A DNA stretch of 64,000 nucleotides from NCBI GenBank assembly GCA_964020155.1, contig OZ026559.1, forward strand, positions 2,242,845 to 2,306,844. The letters run 5' to 3'. Position numbers and translations under genes: made by a program. Of the stretch, positions 12,001 through 22,600 are shown one piece after another. Each line of letters starts with the position of its first letter. Position 1 is the stretch's first letter. The DNA is from Chondrilla cf. caribensis. Lineage: Eukaryota > Porifera > Demospongiae > Chondrillida > Chondrillidae. A model generated the notes under the pieces. The model did not search any database. It was not told the DNA's origin and saw nothing but the letters and a program-made list of their open reading frames with translations.

Positions 12001-13566
12001 AATTCTTGCTACAGACTGATAGTGTTGATGTTGCCACACAAAATGTGGGAGTAGAAAGAATCTGCATTGTAAATGATGGGTCCGAACTACCACCAGTGGA
12101 GGAGCCCTTGCCTGATGAAGGCTGGACAGGTATATATATATATATATACCATTCCTTTGTGTGTGTCCACTGTTCACTGTGCTGACCTGATCCCTTTACT
12201 GCCTAATCTTAATATCACACAAAAATTTAATTGTCTCATACCAGTACAGCTAATCTTAAGTGCACCAGGCAAGGGTGTATGGAGTGAGAAAAATAATATC
12301 AAATAATTTTATTATAAAGACTGTTAATTAGTTTGATATGGTTGGAAGGAAGAAAAATCTGATCCACAGTTAAAACTAATCAAGATACAGGGATATTTAC
12401 TTTCAGTTATTCTTTTTGGTAGAATGTTGTGTAGTTCACATCCCGTTGTTATATCGATGTAAGTGCTTGTTTTTAATCAAGCATTGAGAAATATTTTCAA
12501 TGTACACATTTTGTCTCAAAGATGTGACACTTTACACTTTCTAGGTATTTTTTAAGTCATGTACGGTGTGTTTGCATGTATAATGCATCTCAGTACCTGC
12601 ATACATTGTTTGTTGTACAAATACTACTGTGCATTTCAAATTAAGCTACCGTATGTGTGGAAATTTTCACGGTACTATACTTTCACGGTTGCATAACTTT
12701 GAGGATCTTCGCAGATTTTATTTTCGCAGTTGTGGGCCAAATCAAATTATTTTTCACTTTAAAATGTTTGAGCTAGAAAGCTGTATCCATGGTTTTCATG
12801 TTTATTATGTATTGTGGACACCTTGCGAAGGAGAGGTACTTCATTGCACTCACGAAATCGCTAATAGAGAAGATCCATATGCTATAGCTGTCGACATCTT
12901 ATCGAAATTCAGGATGAACAAAATACTTGAATCTTGGGTCAATGCTTTATTTAAACTAACACAAAACCTATTGTCCTCTGTCCTATTGTAGTCATGTTTT
13001 GCAACGTGCACGTATGTCGAAAATAGACGGCCATTTTATAATCACTACATTATACTACATATTCCCAACTACCATAATAATTTGCAGATTAAACTTTTGC
13101 GGATGACCGGACATTCCATGAATACCGCGAAAATTTCCGTACATACGGTATAATATTAATTTTTCCAGTCCTTTTCCTATTGGTTCAATATTATGTGAAT
13201 ACCACATAAATTATTCTAAAACTAATATTCTTTGATTCTTTGGGTTTGTACCACGTAGATCCACTCCGGACCACACCCACTCTTGACAAGATTGATAAAC
13301 TCATAGTTCGACAAATCGCTCTTGATTGGTATTCAGCTGGTCTACACTTGGAGATAGAGGTTCTCACTCTAAACATCATTGAAGCAGACATCTACCCACC
13401 AAGTGTGGAGAAGTGCTGTCGTACCATGTTTAACAAGTGGCTGTCTCATGATGAAGGTACAGGTCCTGCCCCAAGACTCTGGAGAACTGTTCTCAAGGCA
13501 CTCAAGGAAGTTGGGTACACCAGTGTAGCTGGAGATGTGGAGAGAATTCTATTTTTCAATGAATAG
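5527..13566 (+). CDS. Membrane-anchored Roc-COR-like GTPase with C-terminal death domain, unit 2 (complete gene)
   Basis: Eight coding exons join in consistent phase: 5527-5599, 7272-7499, 8026-8118, 8436-8459, 9293-9328, 9488-11607, 12015-12129, 13259-13566 (about 1,000 residues). The start is the ATG of MDMYNFKNTT. The short N-terminus has two N-glycosylation sequons (NTT, NAT). Exon 2 gives two membrane helices separated by RRFKKTKSK, and exon 3 gives a third helix followed by STRKK. Positive-inside bias predicts N-terminus outside and the GTPase and death domain in the cytosol. Exons 1-4 and 6-8 agree with unit 3 in phase and position. The 24-nt exon 4 and 36-nt exon 5 are the least certain (donors GTTAAC and GTTTAA). 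I infer a receptor- or adaptor-like switch that nucleates death-domain signalling; the ligand is unknown. Confidence 0.72.
8560..9245. repeat. Interspersed repeat in an intron, unit 2
   Basis: GC-richer sequence starting near AAGTGAGCCCGACTTCGG and ending GCGAACAAACAAACAGTCTG...TACTCTATAAAATT. Unit 3 has a shorter version at about 22,905-23,260. Unit 2 carries an additional block of about 315 bp (8,759-9,073) that includes an AAGTAATTCGAGT...ACTCGAATTACTT hairpin and a (TA)n tract at about 8,991-9,031. It is likely a non-autonomous transposon with a nested insertion; family not determined. Confidence 0.55.
9488..11607 (+). CDS. Large Roc-COR-like exon of the unit 2 death-domain gene
   Basis: The exon follows TTTCTCTGTAG and ends at GATAGTGTG/GTAAGT. 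Residues counted from the GTG at 9493: P-loop GPPGVGKSS at 30-38 (Walker A/G1), switch-II-like DSGGQ at 176-180 (G3), and ATFKDKL at 273-279 in the place of the Roc G4 motif (usually THKD or NKxD). A winged-helix-like segment at about 355-440 contains HTLGFFAYF and LICTDAAFLYQQVSKLLVVQFL. A region at about 530-650 begins LPRGIYCQLCTYVI, like the C-terminal half of COR. The 135-residue Cys/His-rich insert between G1 and G3 is long for a Roc domain. The changed G4 leaves guanine-nucleotide specificity open. Genuine start codons are absent at the exon's left edge, which supports upstream exons. Confidence 0.8.
12015..13566 (+). CDS. Linker and death-domain exons, unit 2
   Basis: The linker exon 12,015-12,129 (TDSVDVATQN...PLPDEGWT) follows CTACAG and is acidic and proline-rich. 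The death-domain exon 13,259-13,566 follows CCACGTAG; its phase 1 completes an Asp codon. It encodes about 102 residues with conserved death-domain positions: DKLIVRQIALDWY, LEIEVLTLNIIEAD, EKCCRTMFNKWL, PRLWRTVLKALKEVGY and a final AGDVERIL. The stop is TAG at 13,564. The intron between these exons holds a 504-bp inverted-repeat element that units 1 and 3 lack. Confidence 0.78.
12647..13150. mobile_element. Inverted-repeat (MITE-like) element in the unit 2 linker/death-domain intron
   Basis: The left end reads TACCGTATGTGTGGAAATTT and the right end is the near complement of TACCGTATGTACGGAAATTTTCGCGG. Units 1 and 3 lack it at the same position. An internal ORF (12,629-12,991) is not recognised and is probably not coding. 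Its ends resemble the elements at 33,810 and 55,287, which also have CCGTA...GGAAAGTTTCGCG ends. Confidence 0.7.
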
Positions 13567-14333
13567 AAGTAACATTATTATGATTGCTTTGTGTAGAGCT
13601 ACCTCAACCTACTGTAATTCTAATATTATACATTGTAATTGTATAACTAACCACTAGACAGTATATTTGATTTTAGGAAGTTCAACATGATTATTTTAAA
13701 ATATTTGTATTTTAATCGCCATGGATATTTCCTATATATTATAAGAATAATAAAATATACCTTTGTAGATGGATCTGTTATATGCAATAATTATAATAAT
13801 GATATTATGAATTTAAAATCGACACTGACTATACAACCATAGGTTTCAAGCTATGGGTTACAAAATTGTATCTAAACAAGGGATGCCAATTACACTAGGC
13901 ACAGAGAAAAAAAGCAGGAAAAGTTAAACTTTACAATAGGAAAGGGGGAATTTAATATATACAGTATGGTTATTGTCTATTATGGTAGGTCTAGATATCT
14001 CAAGTCAAGTAACATAATTCAAATTGAGTCCCACCACTATGAAATCTGCTGTGTACTCATAAAAGTAGGTACAATGACTGGGAACTAGGTGTAGTCACCT
14101 TTCTACCTGCTGAATGCTGCAGCTGGTATCTATACTTGACCACATGCACATAACGATGGTAACAAAAAGGTACATAATGGCTAAAACAGGTACAGCACGT
14201 TACAACTTGCACATTAGATCACACAATAAAATGAAATTTGACTATTTTAATGCATGGGTTCAAGTTGGAACCATGCATGTCCATACAAAAACAATATTGA
14301 TTCAAGTTTGCTAAACTGTTATAGATCTAACAG
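13567..14333. other. Convergent intergenic spacer of unit 2
   Basis: Counterpart of the spacers at 1,148-1,808 and 26,654-27,469, lying between converging death-domain and TDP2-like genes. No convincing coding potential seen. Confidence 0.6.
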
Positions 14334-15185
14334 TCACTTGCTGAGTTCAAATTCTGCCAGAATCCCCCAATGGTCACTGGGGAATCTTCCACAGGATTCC
14401 ACACGCTCTTTACCAATTAACCTGAAGGACACAGGTTTCAGTTTATTTGTGTCTCTTCGACAAAGATACAGACGATCAAACCTCAGCTTGGATTTATAAG
14501 GTGCCCCAAGGTTATCGTTGACAGCAGTGTCCCATGTGTACTGGTGTTGAGGGTCAGATCCACATGATTCCCATACATCAACGCAACAGGAGGGAACACG
14601 GACTGCAGCAACTTCAGCATCACGTATATTCAAATCCCCACCCAAAATGCTAGCCTGTCCATCAATATCGCAAAGCTGGGTCATTTGTTCAAAACATTGT
14701 GCAAGCTGTCTCTTGCGTTCACTGGCCGAACTCTTCATGCTCTCAAGATGTGAGGTGAACAAGTGCACGGGGTGGTCCGAAATGGAAATCTTCTGGTGCA
14801 AGAGGTGACGTAACATTTGTGAATTTGGAAATTTCGTGATTTTCAGAGAGTCGTCCAGGCAAATTGTCTTCTTCTTGAGGACGAATATCCCATGGAAATA
14901 GGGCAGCTGGTCGTTGGCACACCGGCAGTCGTATTCAGAGTCAAGAGCGTTCGACAGCATATCCCAAGTCATCGGTACTATTTCTTGAATAAAGACTACA
15001 TCAGGTTTTAGCGTCGTTATGCTCTTCACCACAGACATGGTCCTTTCGAAAACGTTGTTGTTGTCCAAACCGTCTATATTCCAGGTTAAGAGAGAGAATA
15101 TTGTACTTTCTCCGATGATTCTAATCTCTTCTTCAGAATCTTTTCCCGTCGTTTTTAACCTAGCTTGACTTTCCTGGAAAGCCAT
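14334..15185 (-). CDS. TDP2-like: TDP2-like 5'-tyrosyl-DNA phosphodiesterase, copy 2
   Basis: An intact 283-residue EEP-family ORF, nearly identical to copy 1. All catalytic motifs are kept: TWNIDGL, FIQE, SHLES, GGDLNIRD (Ile for Val compared with copy 1), DVWE, YTWDT, RFDR and FPSDHWG. Only scattered substitutions are seen (for example TLKP for TQKP, ALDSE for ALESE), and it ends one residue earlier, without the final Cys. Maintenance of an open frame and every catalytic residue in three copies suggests a working enzyme or very recent duplication. It is head-to-tail with the LITAF gene to its right and converges on the death-domain gene to its left. The call as a TDP2 relative is firm; the role of having several copies is unknown. 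Confidence 0.9.
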   Translation of the reverse strand: MAFQESQARLKTTGKDSEEEIRIIGESTIFSLLTWNIDGLDNNNVFERTMSVVKSITTLKPDVVFIQEIVPMTWDMLSNALDSEYDCRCANDQLPYFHGIFVLKKKTICLDDSLKITKFPNSQMLRHLLHQKISISDHPVHLFTSHLESMKSSASERKRQLAQCFEQMTQLCDIDGQASILGGDLNIRDAEVAAVRVPSCCVDVWESCGSDPQHQYTWDTAVNDNLGAPYKSKLRFDRLYLCRRDTNKLKPVSFRLIGKERVESCGRFPSDHWGILAEFELSK

Positions 15186-15561
15186 TTTTCCGATTACAAC
15201 ACACGCAATAGATCACTCCCCGGATTTCCTCGTTTCCTCTGTGTCGTATACTGTAAATGAAAATTGGACATACTGTATACCCTACATTCACCCATCACTG
15301 CAAGTGAAACCCCTCTCACCCACTCACCCACATACACCTAACAAAAGTGCAATTTAATATTTCAGTAGAATAAATTATAGCTGGTCATGATCGTAATAAA
15401 AGATCACATGTAATGATTTGATACAGAGTAAATGTTAGTCAGTTCACGTTGTCCTCAACAATACCGACAATACTTGCTTTAGTGCACTAGAGGAATAAAA
15501 TGAAATATCTGGACAAAAGTCTACAGTTAATCTCTAGTAGTTTGGAAACCAAGCCACAATT

Positions 15562-16675
15562 CTACATCTTCCCCAGGTCGGTCTTGCAGACAGGACAGGC
15601 ACGGTGGGTGTCCTTCACCACACACAATGGGATCAAACAGCAACCACTGCAGAAGAAGAAGAAACAGAACACGTAGCCATACATTGGATTGGATTGAGCT
15701 GAAGGTATGTACACAGTTAATGGTAGGCCCCTTCCATGTTTCACACCACTCCACTTCATTCATATTCTGTCATTGAACACAACACAAGGGAACACCAGGT
15801 ACAACCTTAGCATTGCATACATTCAAATCCAAATTCCAAATTCAAATCAGAATGGAAAAAAAAACTTTTGTCTAATAAAATTGAATCTACCATTGTAGTA
15901 CATACATGTGCAGATATATTCACCATGGTGGGTGTGGTATCAAATTCCTTCAAAGTTCCCAGTAGAACCATAGATGATTCAAATATTGTCTTCAGTCTAA
16001 ACCAATTGGACACATTAGCGTGTGAATGTGTTCTGTATCAATTCAAGTAAACCACATACCAACTGGTTTAAAACCAATTCAAAATAAAGCACATCAATCC
16101 ACTAGTGCTACCAGTGCTAGAATGACCAACGGGGACACATACATAGAACACGGGAAATATTTGCTTATGTAATCATTCTCACTATATTTCATGTAAACAG
16201 AAGGTGGAAACAGAGGCAAAATATCTAAATATGCTGTAAATCGTCACAATAACAAGGCCTTACTACCATTGTTTGTACAGATCCACTACACCAGGCTTCT
16301 CACCACCAGGGGATGGGAAGTATCAAGCCAAGGAGACAGATGACCAGGCACCGCACCGAGACAGTGGAACTCAATTATAATACAACTGTATCACAGAGTG
16401 CTGAGTACTCACCACCAGAGGATGGGGAAGAAGAACCCCAGGAGGAAGATAACAAGCACCCAAATCCAGGCACTTGAGCCCGTCTTCTGCATTGTTGTTG
16501 GGGTGACATTGTTCTGGCAGGATGGACAGGTGACACCCCCCCCTCCACCAGTCTGTACAACAGTGACAGTAGTGGGAGCGGGTGCTTGAGGGGGCGGCTA
16601 CTGCTGCTGTTGAGGGGGTGGGTACTGCTGAGGAGGTGGTGGATATGCGTTGGGAGTAGGAGCTGAAGGTTCCAT
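15562..16675 (-). pseudogene. LITAF-domain gene, unit 2 copy, interrupted by a nonsense codon
   Basis: The structure matches unit 3. Exon 1 is 16,413-16,675 (start MEPSAPTPNAYPPPPQQ) with donor TG/GTGAGT. Exon 2 is 15,562-15,646 (GCCLIPLCVVKDTHRACPVC, then KTDLGKM, stop) after CTGCAG. At 16,598-16,600 the codon that is TAC (Tyr) in the paralogues' YPPP repeat is TAG, which would stop translation after 25 residues, before the first CxxC. Everything downstream (CPSC, hydrophobic segment, CPVC) is intact, so the inactivation is recent or is a sequencing error. A TDP2 fragment lies immediately upstream, as in unit 1. Confidence 0.72.
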
Positions 16676-16705
16676 TTTTGTGTGTTGTAGTGGGAGCGGG
16701 TGTTC

Positions 16706-17000
16706 GAGTCGTCCAGGCAAATTGCTTTCTTCCTGAGGACGAATATCCCGTGGAAGTAGGGCAGCTGGTCGTTGGCACACCGGCAGTCGTATTCAGAGTC
16801 AAAAGCATTCGACAGTATATCTCAAGTCATCGGTACTATTTCTTGAATGAAGACTACATCAGGTTTTAGCGTAGTCGTGTTCTTCACCACAGATAAGGTC
16901 CTAGCTCTCGAGAACGTTCTTGTTATCCAAACCGCCTATATTTCAGGTTAAGAAAGAAAAACTGTACTTTCTCCGACGATACTAATCTCTTCTTCAGAAT
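16706..17000 (-). pseudogene. 5' fragment of a TDP2-like gene, unit 2 boundary
   Basis: Counterpart of the fragment at 4,176-4,475, covering the N-terminal part of the TDP2 coding region with disrupted frame. Next to it is a short second copy of the LITAF exon stretch GTAGTGGGAGCGGGTG, suggesting that unit 1 lost its proline-rich segment by recombination between these two short copies. The fragment is followed directly by the left inverted repeat of the 2-kb element. Confidence 0.72.
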
Positions 17001-17446
17001 CACGAATTGTTCCGTCCCAAGTTGACTCCGACACCTTTTAAGCGCCCGAAATAAACGCCTGCCCCAAGTTGGCACCAGGAATTGCACAAGTGACCGACCG
17101 AGTCGCCGGTTCGTATACGAGCAGCGAATTGAGTCCCGGGAGTTATAGCCCATGTATCCAACCATAAACAGCCTCAATATCGGATGTTGACATCACATGG
17201 GTTTATTAAGGACATGCTGACAGCTTCGGATGTAAATGAGACTAAGAGTACGTGGCTACCATGACCAGCAAATTGGGCATTAGTATCTGGGAAAGTAGTC
17301 CTGGACCACAAATATTCCTCCACAAAGCCAGTGAAAAATACAATCACAGGGACAATGTAAGGCAGCTATATATAAAGTACAACGTATGTATTATCATTTC
17401 AACACTCAAAAGTACATATTACTCATATCTCTGAACACTATGCACT

Positions 17447-17602
17447 CCAGTGAAACGACTGCAAATATGCAACAACTGCAGTGGCTGTCATCAACCAGGC
17501 TGTGGAAAATGCACACACTGTCTAGATAAAGTTAAGTTTGGTGGTGAAGGGAAACTGAAGCAAGCATGCACTGCTAGGAAGACTTTCTCAAAATTTCAGT
17601 GA
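17447..17602 (+). CDS. Exon encoding a CXXC-type zinc finger, inside the inverted-repeat element
   Basis: After a possible CTCCAG acceptor the reading frame gives KRLQICNNCSGCHQPGCGKC, then THCLDKVKFGGEGKLKQAC, TARK, and ends TGA at 17,600-17,602. This fits the CXXC domain consensus: CxxCxxC, CGxCxxCxD, the KFGG signature and a KQxC segment. CXXC domains bind unmethylated CpG DNA in chromatin proteins. The run is too short to be a complete gene; flanking exons are not certain (a possible one near 17,905-17,994 ends at a GTAAGG donor). It may be a captured host exon or part of a transposon-encoded protein. Confidence 0.6.
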   Translation, partial: PVKRLQICNNCSGCHQPGCGKCTHCLDKVKFGGEGKLKQACTARKTFSKFQ

Positions 17603-18194
17603 TATTGGATCCAGCAAATCCAGCACGAAGAAGACATTTACAGGTGGAAAATAATCTATTTACATTGTAATACACAGCATGTACTCATTGTATGTACACA
17701 CATATGTACATGTAAAACATGCATACTACAGTATATACATGTACATACGTATGTAGTTGACAGGGCCTCCTGGGATACAGGATTCGCAGATATAAAATAG
17801 CGCATTTTAGTAAGTGTCCATAAATTTCATGTAAGTTACATGTTGCAACAGATACACCATCCAGCAATGCTCTGATACCCGGAAATTGAAATACAAACTG
17901 AATTCGATGAAAGATTTTGATTTAATACCACTGGTTGATGCTGGAATGCTCAAGGAGGTGATTACAGGTAGAATGATACAGGGTCAGGTAAGGACGTACG
18001 TACGTACTATGTACGTTGATATACGTTATTAAATGCGATAATACTTTCAGTTTGAAGACAATCTTACTAACACATGGAAATTATAATGTACATAATACAG
18101 GTAATGTAATAATGTGTTGTATTATAGGACAAGGACATATTTTGAAAAATACAATTAGGTCTTAGTAGCAATACATCTAGAAGGGAAGCACTGG

Positions 18195-18398
18195 ATGTTA
18201 GCGGTGTGTACAGTATATGATAACAAAGTTTATATTACCATTCACACATTCAATGTTGACTACAACTCTTCACCCATCATAAAAAGCAGGGACGTCTATG
18301 GAGAGGAAATACATGTATCTGTACTGACAAAGGACCAGGTTGATAGTTATTTTGAACAATTGCTTCAAAAAGCTCCACAATCACTAGACGACGAGTGA
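18195..18398 (+). CDS. Small unidentified ORF inside the inverted-repeat element
   Basis: 67 residues from MLAVCTVYDNKVYI to a LLQKAPQSLDDE C-terminus, with no recognised family. The composition looks protein-like (alternating hydrophobic residues, charged C-terminus), and it may be an exon of the same captured gene as the CXXC finger upstream. Coding status is uncertain. Confidence 0.3.
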   Translation: MLAVCTVYDNKVYITIHTFNVDYNSSPIIKSRDVYGEEIHVSVLTKDQVDSYFEQLLQKAPQSLDDE

Positions 18399-19129
18399 AT
18401 TTTGTACATGACACAGTTCTCTACCTTTGTATATGATAATGAAATGTAACTTTTGAACAGAACTGTGATATTCACTCAGGAGAGAGTAGTCAAGGTGCCG
18501 AAGGAGCATGAGGTACAGTACATACGTACTTTATGCATAGCTTTATGCCACATAATATTAGCATGTACCTGATCCTATTGTAAAAGTTAATTTTTCACTG
18601 ATTACACCTGTAGCAAGATTTTACCTACATGTGCCTTGGGGCTAATATGGAGGAAGGAGGAAACCAATTCAAACTCCTAACACTTTCTTTTGCAGGGACA
18701 ATTTGCAGGTCTAAACAATATCACTGTGTATTTCAAGAATAAATTAAACAGGTTCTAGACAGGCCAACATCTGGCGTTTCTTTTCTCATATAATCGGTAT
18801 AATTTAAAGAGACAATAATGAAAGGATCGCCCTTAAGCTTACCATCTGATCTTCATGTGCAACCCCCAGTGTCATGAAAAGTAAAGCGTGTTTTCGCAAT
18901 TCCTGGTGCCAACTTGGGGCAGGCGTTTATTTCGGGCGCTTAAAAGGTGTCTGAGTCAACTTGGGACGGGGAGTCAACTTGGGGCGGAACACACGGGATT
19001 ATTTCCGTGCATCTCCTGTAAAAGAAGGAGTTCAACCAGTGCGTTAATTTTGTATCACTAATGTCTAGCTATAGTGTGCGTCTGACGTCACGATTACCTC
19101 AAAGTCACGTGCGACGCCATTTTGAGTGG

Positions 19130-19215
19130 CAAGACCTTTGCGAGTGACCCGCCTACCAGTTCGTTTCGATCAGTTACATTTTAGAACCATCTGTTGTCTC
19201 CTTCGACGCTATAAG
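19130..19215 (+). promoter_or_regulatory. Non-coding first exon of the unit 3 death-domain gene
   Basis: GTTGTCTCCTTCGACGCTATAAG is followed by the donor GTGAGT at 19,216, matching the unit 2 exon ending at 4,560. The left limit is a guess. The transcription start is probably within the GC-richer stretch 19,000-19,150, which contains TGACGTCA-like and TCACGTG-like sites (CTGACGTCACG, AGTCACGTGC). Confidence 0.45.
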
Positions 19216-19643
19216 GTGAGTGAAGAAACCAATTTAGACATTATTTCGTACTTAATTATTATGATATGAACCTGCAACCACTGTAATGTGACTCCAGTTA
19301 CTTTGGTAGGAAGACGATTAAAATGGGTAATAGTTCACGTGGGGTAACTTGGGATGTGCGTCTTTCCTAATAGCCATGCCGTTCAGTAGTCTTTAGTAAT
19401 TGACATCTGCACGTCTTCGAATGTTGAATCGCCTATCGTTGGAGATGACACTAACAATAACTGGTATAAATAGCTAGATCAATGTTAGAGTGCTGGAGGC
19501 CATCATTTACAAGTTAACCCAGGGCCGTTTCCCAGTTATTATCATCCATTCCATTTTGGCTACACTCTTCTATTATCAGATGCATCCAGTTGTTTTCTCA
19601 TTACTTTGACAATGTGTTTAATTTATATAGTAAATATAGGGAC

Positions 19644-22600
19644 ATGGACATGTACAATTTCAACAACACTACGAGTCCGAATGCTACTTCAAGTTCACCA
19701 GATTTTACATATGTTGGTGAGTTGACATTAATTTGTCATCAAATTTATTTATTATTGGGCCTTCTCTGACAAAATATCGAAAATATTGTGCAGTGTTAAT
19801 TAATACTTGATAGTAATATTATGTAATAATTCATATTAAGTACATAAATAATGATTGTAATATTATATTATCAAAATATAATTTACACAATATGGTTGTC
19901 TTTGGCAATAGCCATCATCCATTTCAATAACATATCACTTGACAATACTGTATACATTTCTCATTTAGTGTGCAAAATATTATAGTAATTTTCTAATTTG
20001 TTATTTCAATCATTATAATAATGCTATTTTGTTCACTGAATTGTTTAATTTACTAATAATTTACTAACTACTACTAATTATTAAGTAATATTATGACATA
20101 ATTATTATGTTGATGCATATCATTGTTCATGGCATGGTAATGTAAGATATTTACAATATCATACAGAAGTGCATGTTAGTGACAATGTTTGTATATTAGT
20201 CATTGGTGGTCGTTCATGATATAGCTTTGAATTGGGTCCATGCATGTGTTAAGTGTCAGTTTTCAAAGAATCTAACCAAAATTTTTCAGTTTTATAAAAA
20301 AAGCTATGAGGGAGCTTGCTATGGCAGATAAGCACTATAAAGATGTTGTTCACCACAAAATGTGACAACCAATCAATTTGCAATTGACTTTCCTAGGACA
20401 AAAGGCAGCCCTTACTTTCAAGGTGATCACTTACAAATCTATCCATGCACATGTAATATAATACGTATGTCGGCTTAAATTTTTGGGTAGTGTGCAAAAG
20501 TTGAAAAATGAAGTCTGATCCACCTACTAGTTAGCCACTCAAGCCTTTATAAACAGTTTGATGTGACAGTCATATTAATATTTCCTTACACCTTGATTTA
20601 AAGCTACTTGGCACACTTTACTACCAGATGTTTGAGCAATTATCCATCAATTGGTACGATTAATATTATTACCATCATTGCATTATTGACTCTCGGATTA
20701 TCATTAATAATAAGATTCCCTTGTACATTATTGTGATATTTGTACAGTCAGTGGCATATGTATAATACAGTGCCACCCACTTAGCTAATAGGCCACAATT
20801 GGTTTTGTAAAGTTTTGGCCTAATATCCATTTTGGGACTTTTGCCTCATTATCATGACATAAGTCGACATTATAATGTGATAAACTTGTTATGCACCGTG
20901 TATTATCCTTAATTCCATCACAATTCACAATATTATAACAACAATGTCTCAAAGTGTAGATAATATGAAATACTACAGTCACACATGTACACACAATAAT
21001 ATATATAGCACATAATATGTTAGTCTATTTACACTGGAAAAGGTTCTGAATCAGCAATGAGCTCTGCACTTGGTTTTGTGTTGTATTGCTTTAACACTTA
21101 ACACAATAATATTATAAATCTTTATTCTAACCAAAAATTGTTGTCACAGAACAGAGAATAAAGGGGGGGAGCGCCCTGGTACCCCCTTTGGGGGAAACCC
21201 TGCATGCATATCTATGTTTATACTTAATTGTGTATATTCAGTCAGTATATTATATAATATTGTCGTAATTTGTTCATTAATTGTTATTTGTAAGTAATTC
21301 TATCTATCTACTATAATTATATTAGCAACAATTTTGTCATCTGTACTATACATTATTCCACACCTGTATTATTCATATATTACATTAAACATACATGTAA
21401 CAATATTTAATATTACTCTTTATAATATTTTTTGTATTTTTGCAGGATTAAATGCGTTATGCTTCTTACTTAGTATGGGCTTGAACATCTTTGACATTGG
21501 GATTACAGTTTTCTTCCTAAGACGATTCAAGAGAACTAAGTCCAAATTGTTTTATGGTATTTGCAGTGTGCTTATACTAACCATAAACACCATATTGACT
21601 ATCTGCTCACCGATTACATGCATCATTGCACTGAGCATTGTGAAGCAGGTGGATGAAGCTGATCCATTATGCTGTAAGTCTCATGTGTTATTGTGATAAT
21701 TATAGCGCACCTGCACGATTAGCTGTCATGAAATGCTTAGTATAAACTATGCATGTCTGTACCAAAGTTGACAATTATTAGTTTAAGAAAGAGAGGGGTC
21801 ATTATTATTCAGTTATGTGAATTTGAATGTTCAACAGATATCAACTGCAGCTATATTGGTAAATGATTATCATTATCTGAGTGGAGATAATGGGTATAAA
21901 TATAATCTTTTCTTAAGTTCTTGAGTCAGTTGATATTTTTGTGAAAAGTACATTCTCATGTCAGTAGTTCATGGTGTGGACTCTATTCCAGTGTTTGCAA
22001 ACTTTTCACTTGATAAGTACCTCCTTGCAACTCTATTAATGTCATAACATTGCTTTTTCTCCTCATCCAATTCACTAAAGATCAATGTTACTTCCACTCT
22101 TTTATCCTACAGTTTCTTTGGGAGTGGCTAGTCTTATTCCAAGCATGTGTATGTTTGGCTTTACTATGCTAATATTGTCAACAAGGAAGAAGGCACATGG
22201 TAAGTATTTGCAAATATCAGAATATTATAATTATATTTCTGAATCATTATTATCACTGCTACAGTACCTCTATGTTATGCATAGTGTAACTGTAACTGCA
22301 CATGTTGGCTGAGATGGTCTGATAGACTTGGTGACCATTAATTTTACCAATATCAGTCAGTGGCTTCTTTCTTGTTGACAGGAATAGCAAGTCGTAGATA
22401 TGTATGTGAACAGACAGACATTATCTTACTATAATTTACGGGGTCTCTGTTTGTTTGTTTGTTCACAAACTCCTCCTTCAGTTCGCATGCGATCGATGTC
22501 AAACTCCCCAATCCTTCTCAGCGGCACCTGTGAAGTATACTAAGGGGGTTGGCGTTTCGTTTAGGCCTTTCTTCTAGAATTCGAACGAAACCGTACTATT

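Larger units (their letters stand above)
17008..18991. mobile_element. 2-kb element with long terminal inverted repeats and a CXXC zinc-finger exon
   Basis: The left arm, 17,008-17,085, is repeated in inverse orientation at 18,896-18,991. They share CACCTTTTAAGCGCCCGAAA, then TAAACGCCTGCCCCAAGTTGG. The right arm has an additional direct copy of a CCCAAGTTGACTC motif. The interior holds a CXXC zinc-finger exon and another small ORF (18,195-18,398) of unknown function. No transposase was recognised, so it is either non-autonomous or a transposon of a kind I cannot identify. Unit 1 lacks it at the equivalent boundary. Confidence 0.7.

Noticed and set aside
12629..12991. 120-codon ORF in the unit 2 intron
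   Set aside because: It lies mostly within the 12,647-13,150 inverted-repeat element, has no family resemblance and no counterpart in other units.
15707..16050. Small ORFs in the unit 2 LITAF intron
   Set aside because: They vary between units and overlap intron sequence conserved only at the nucleotide level.
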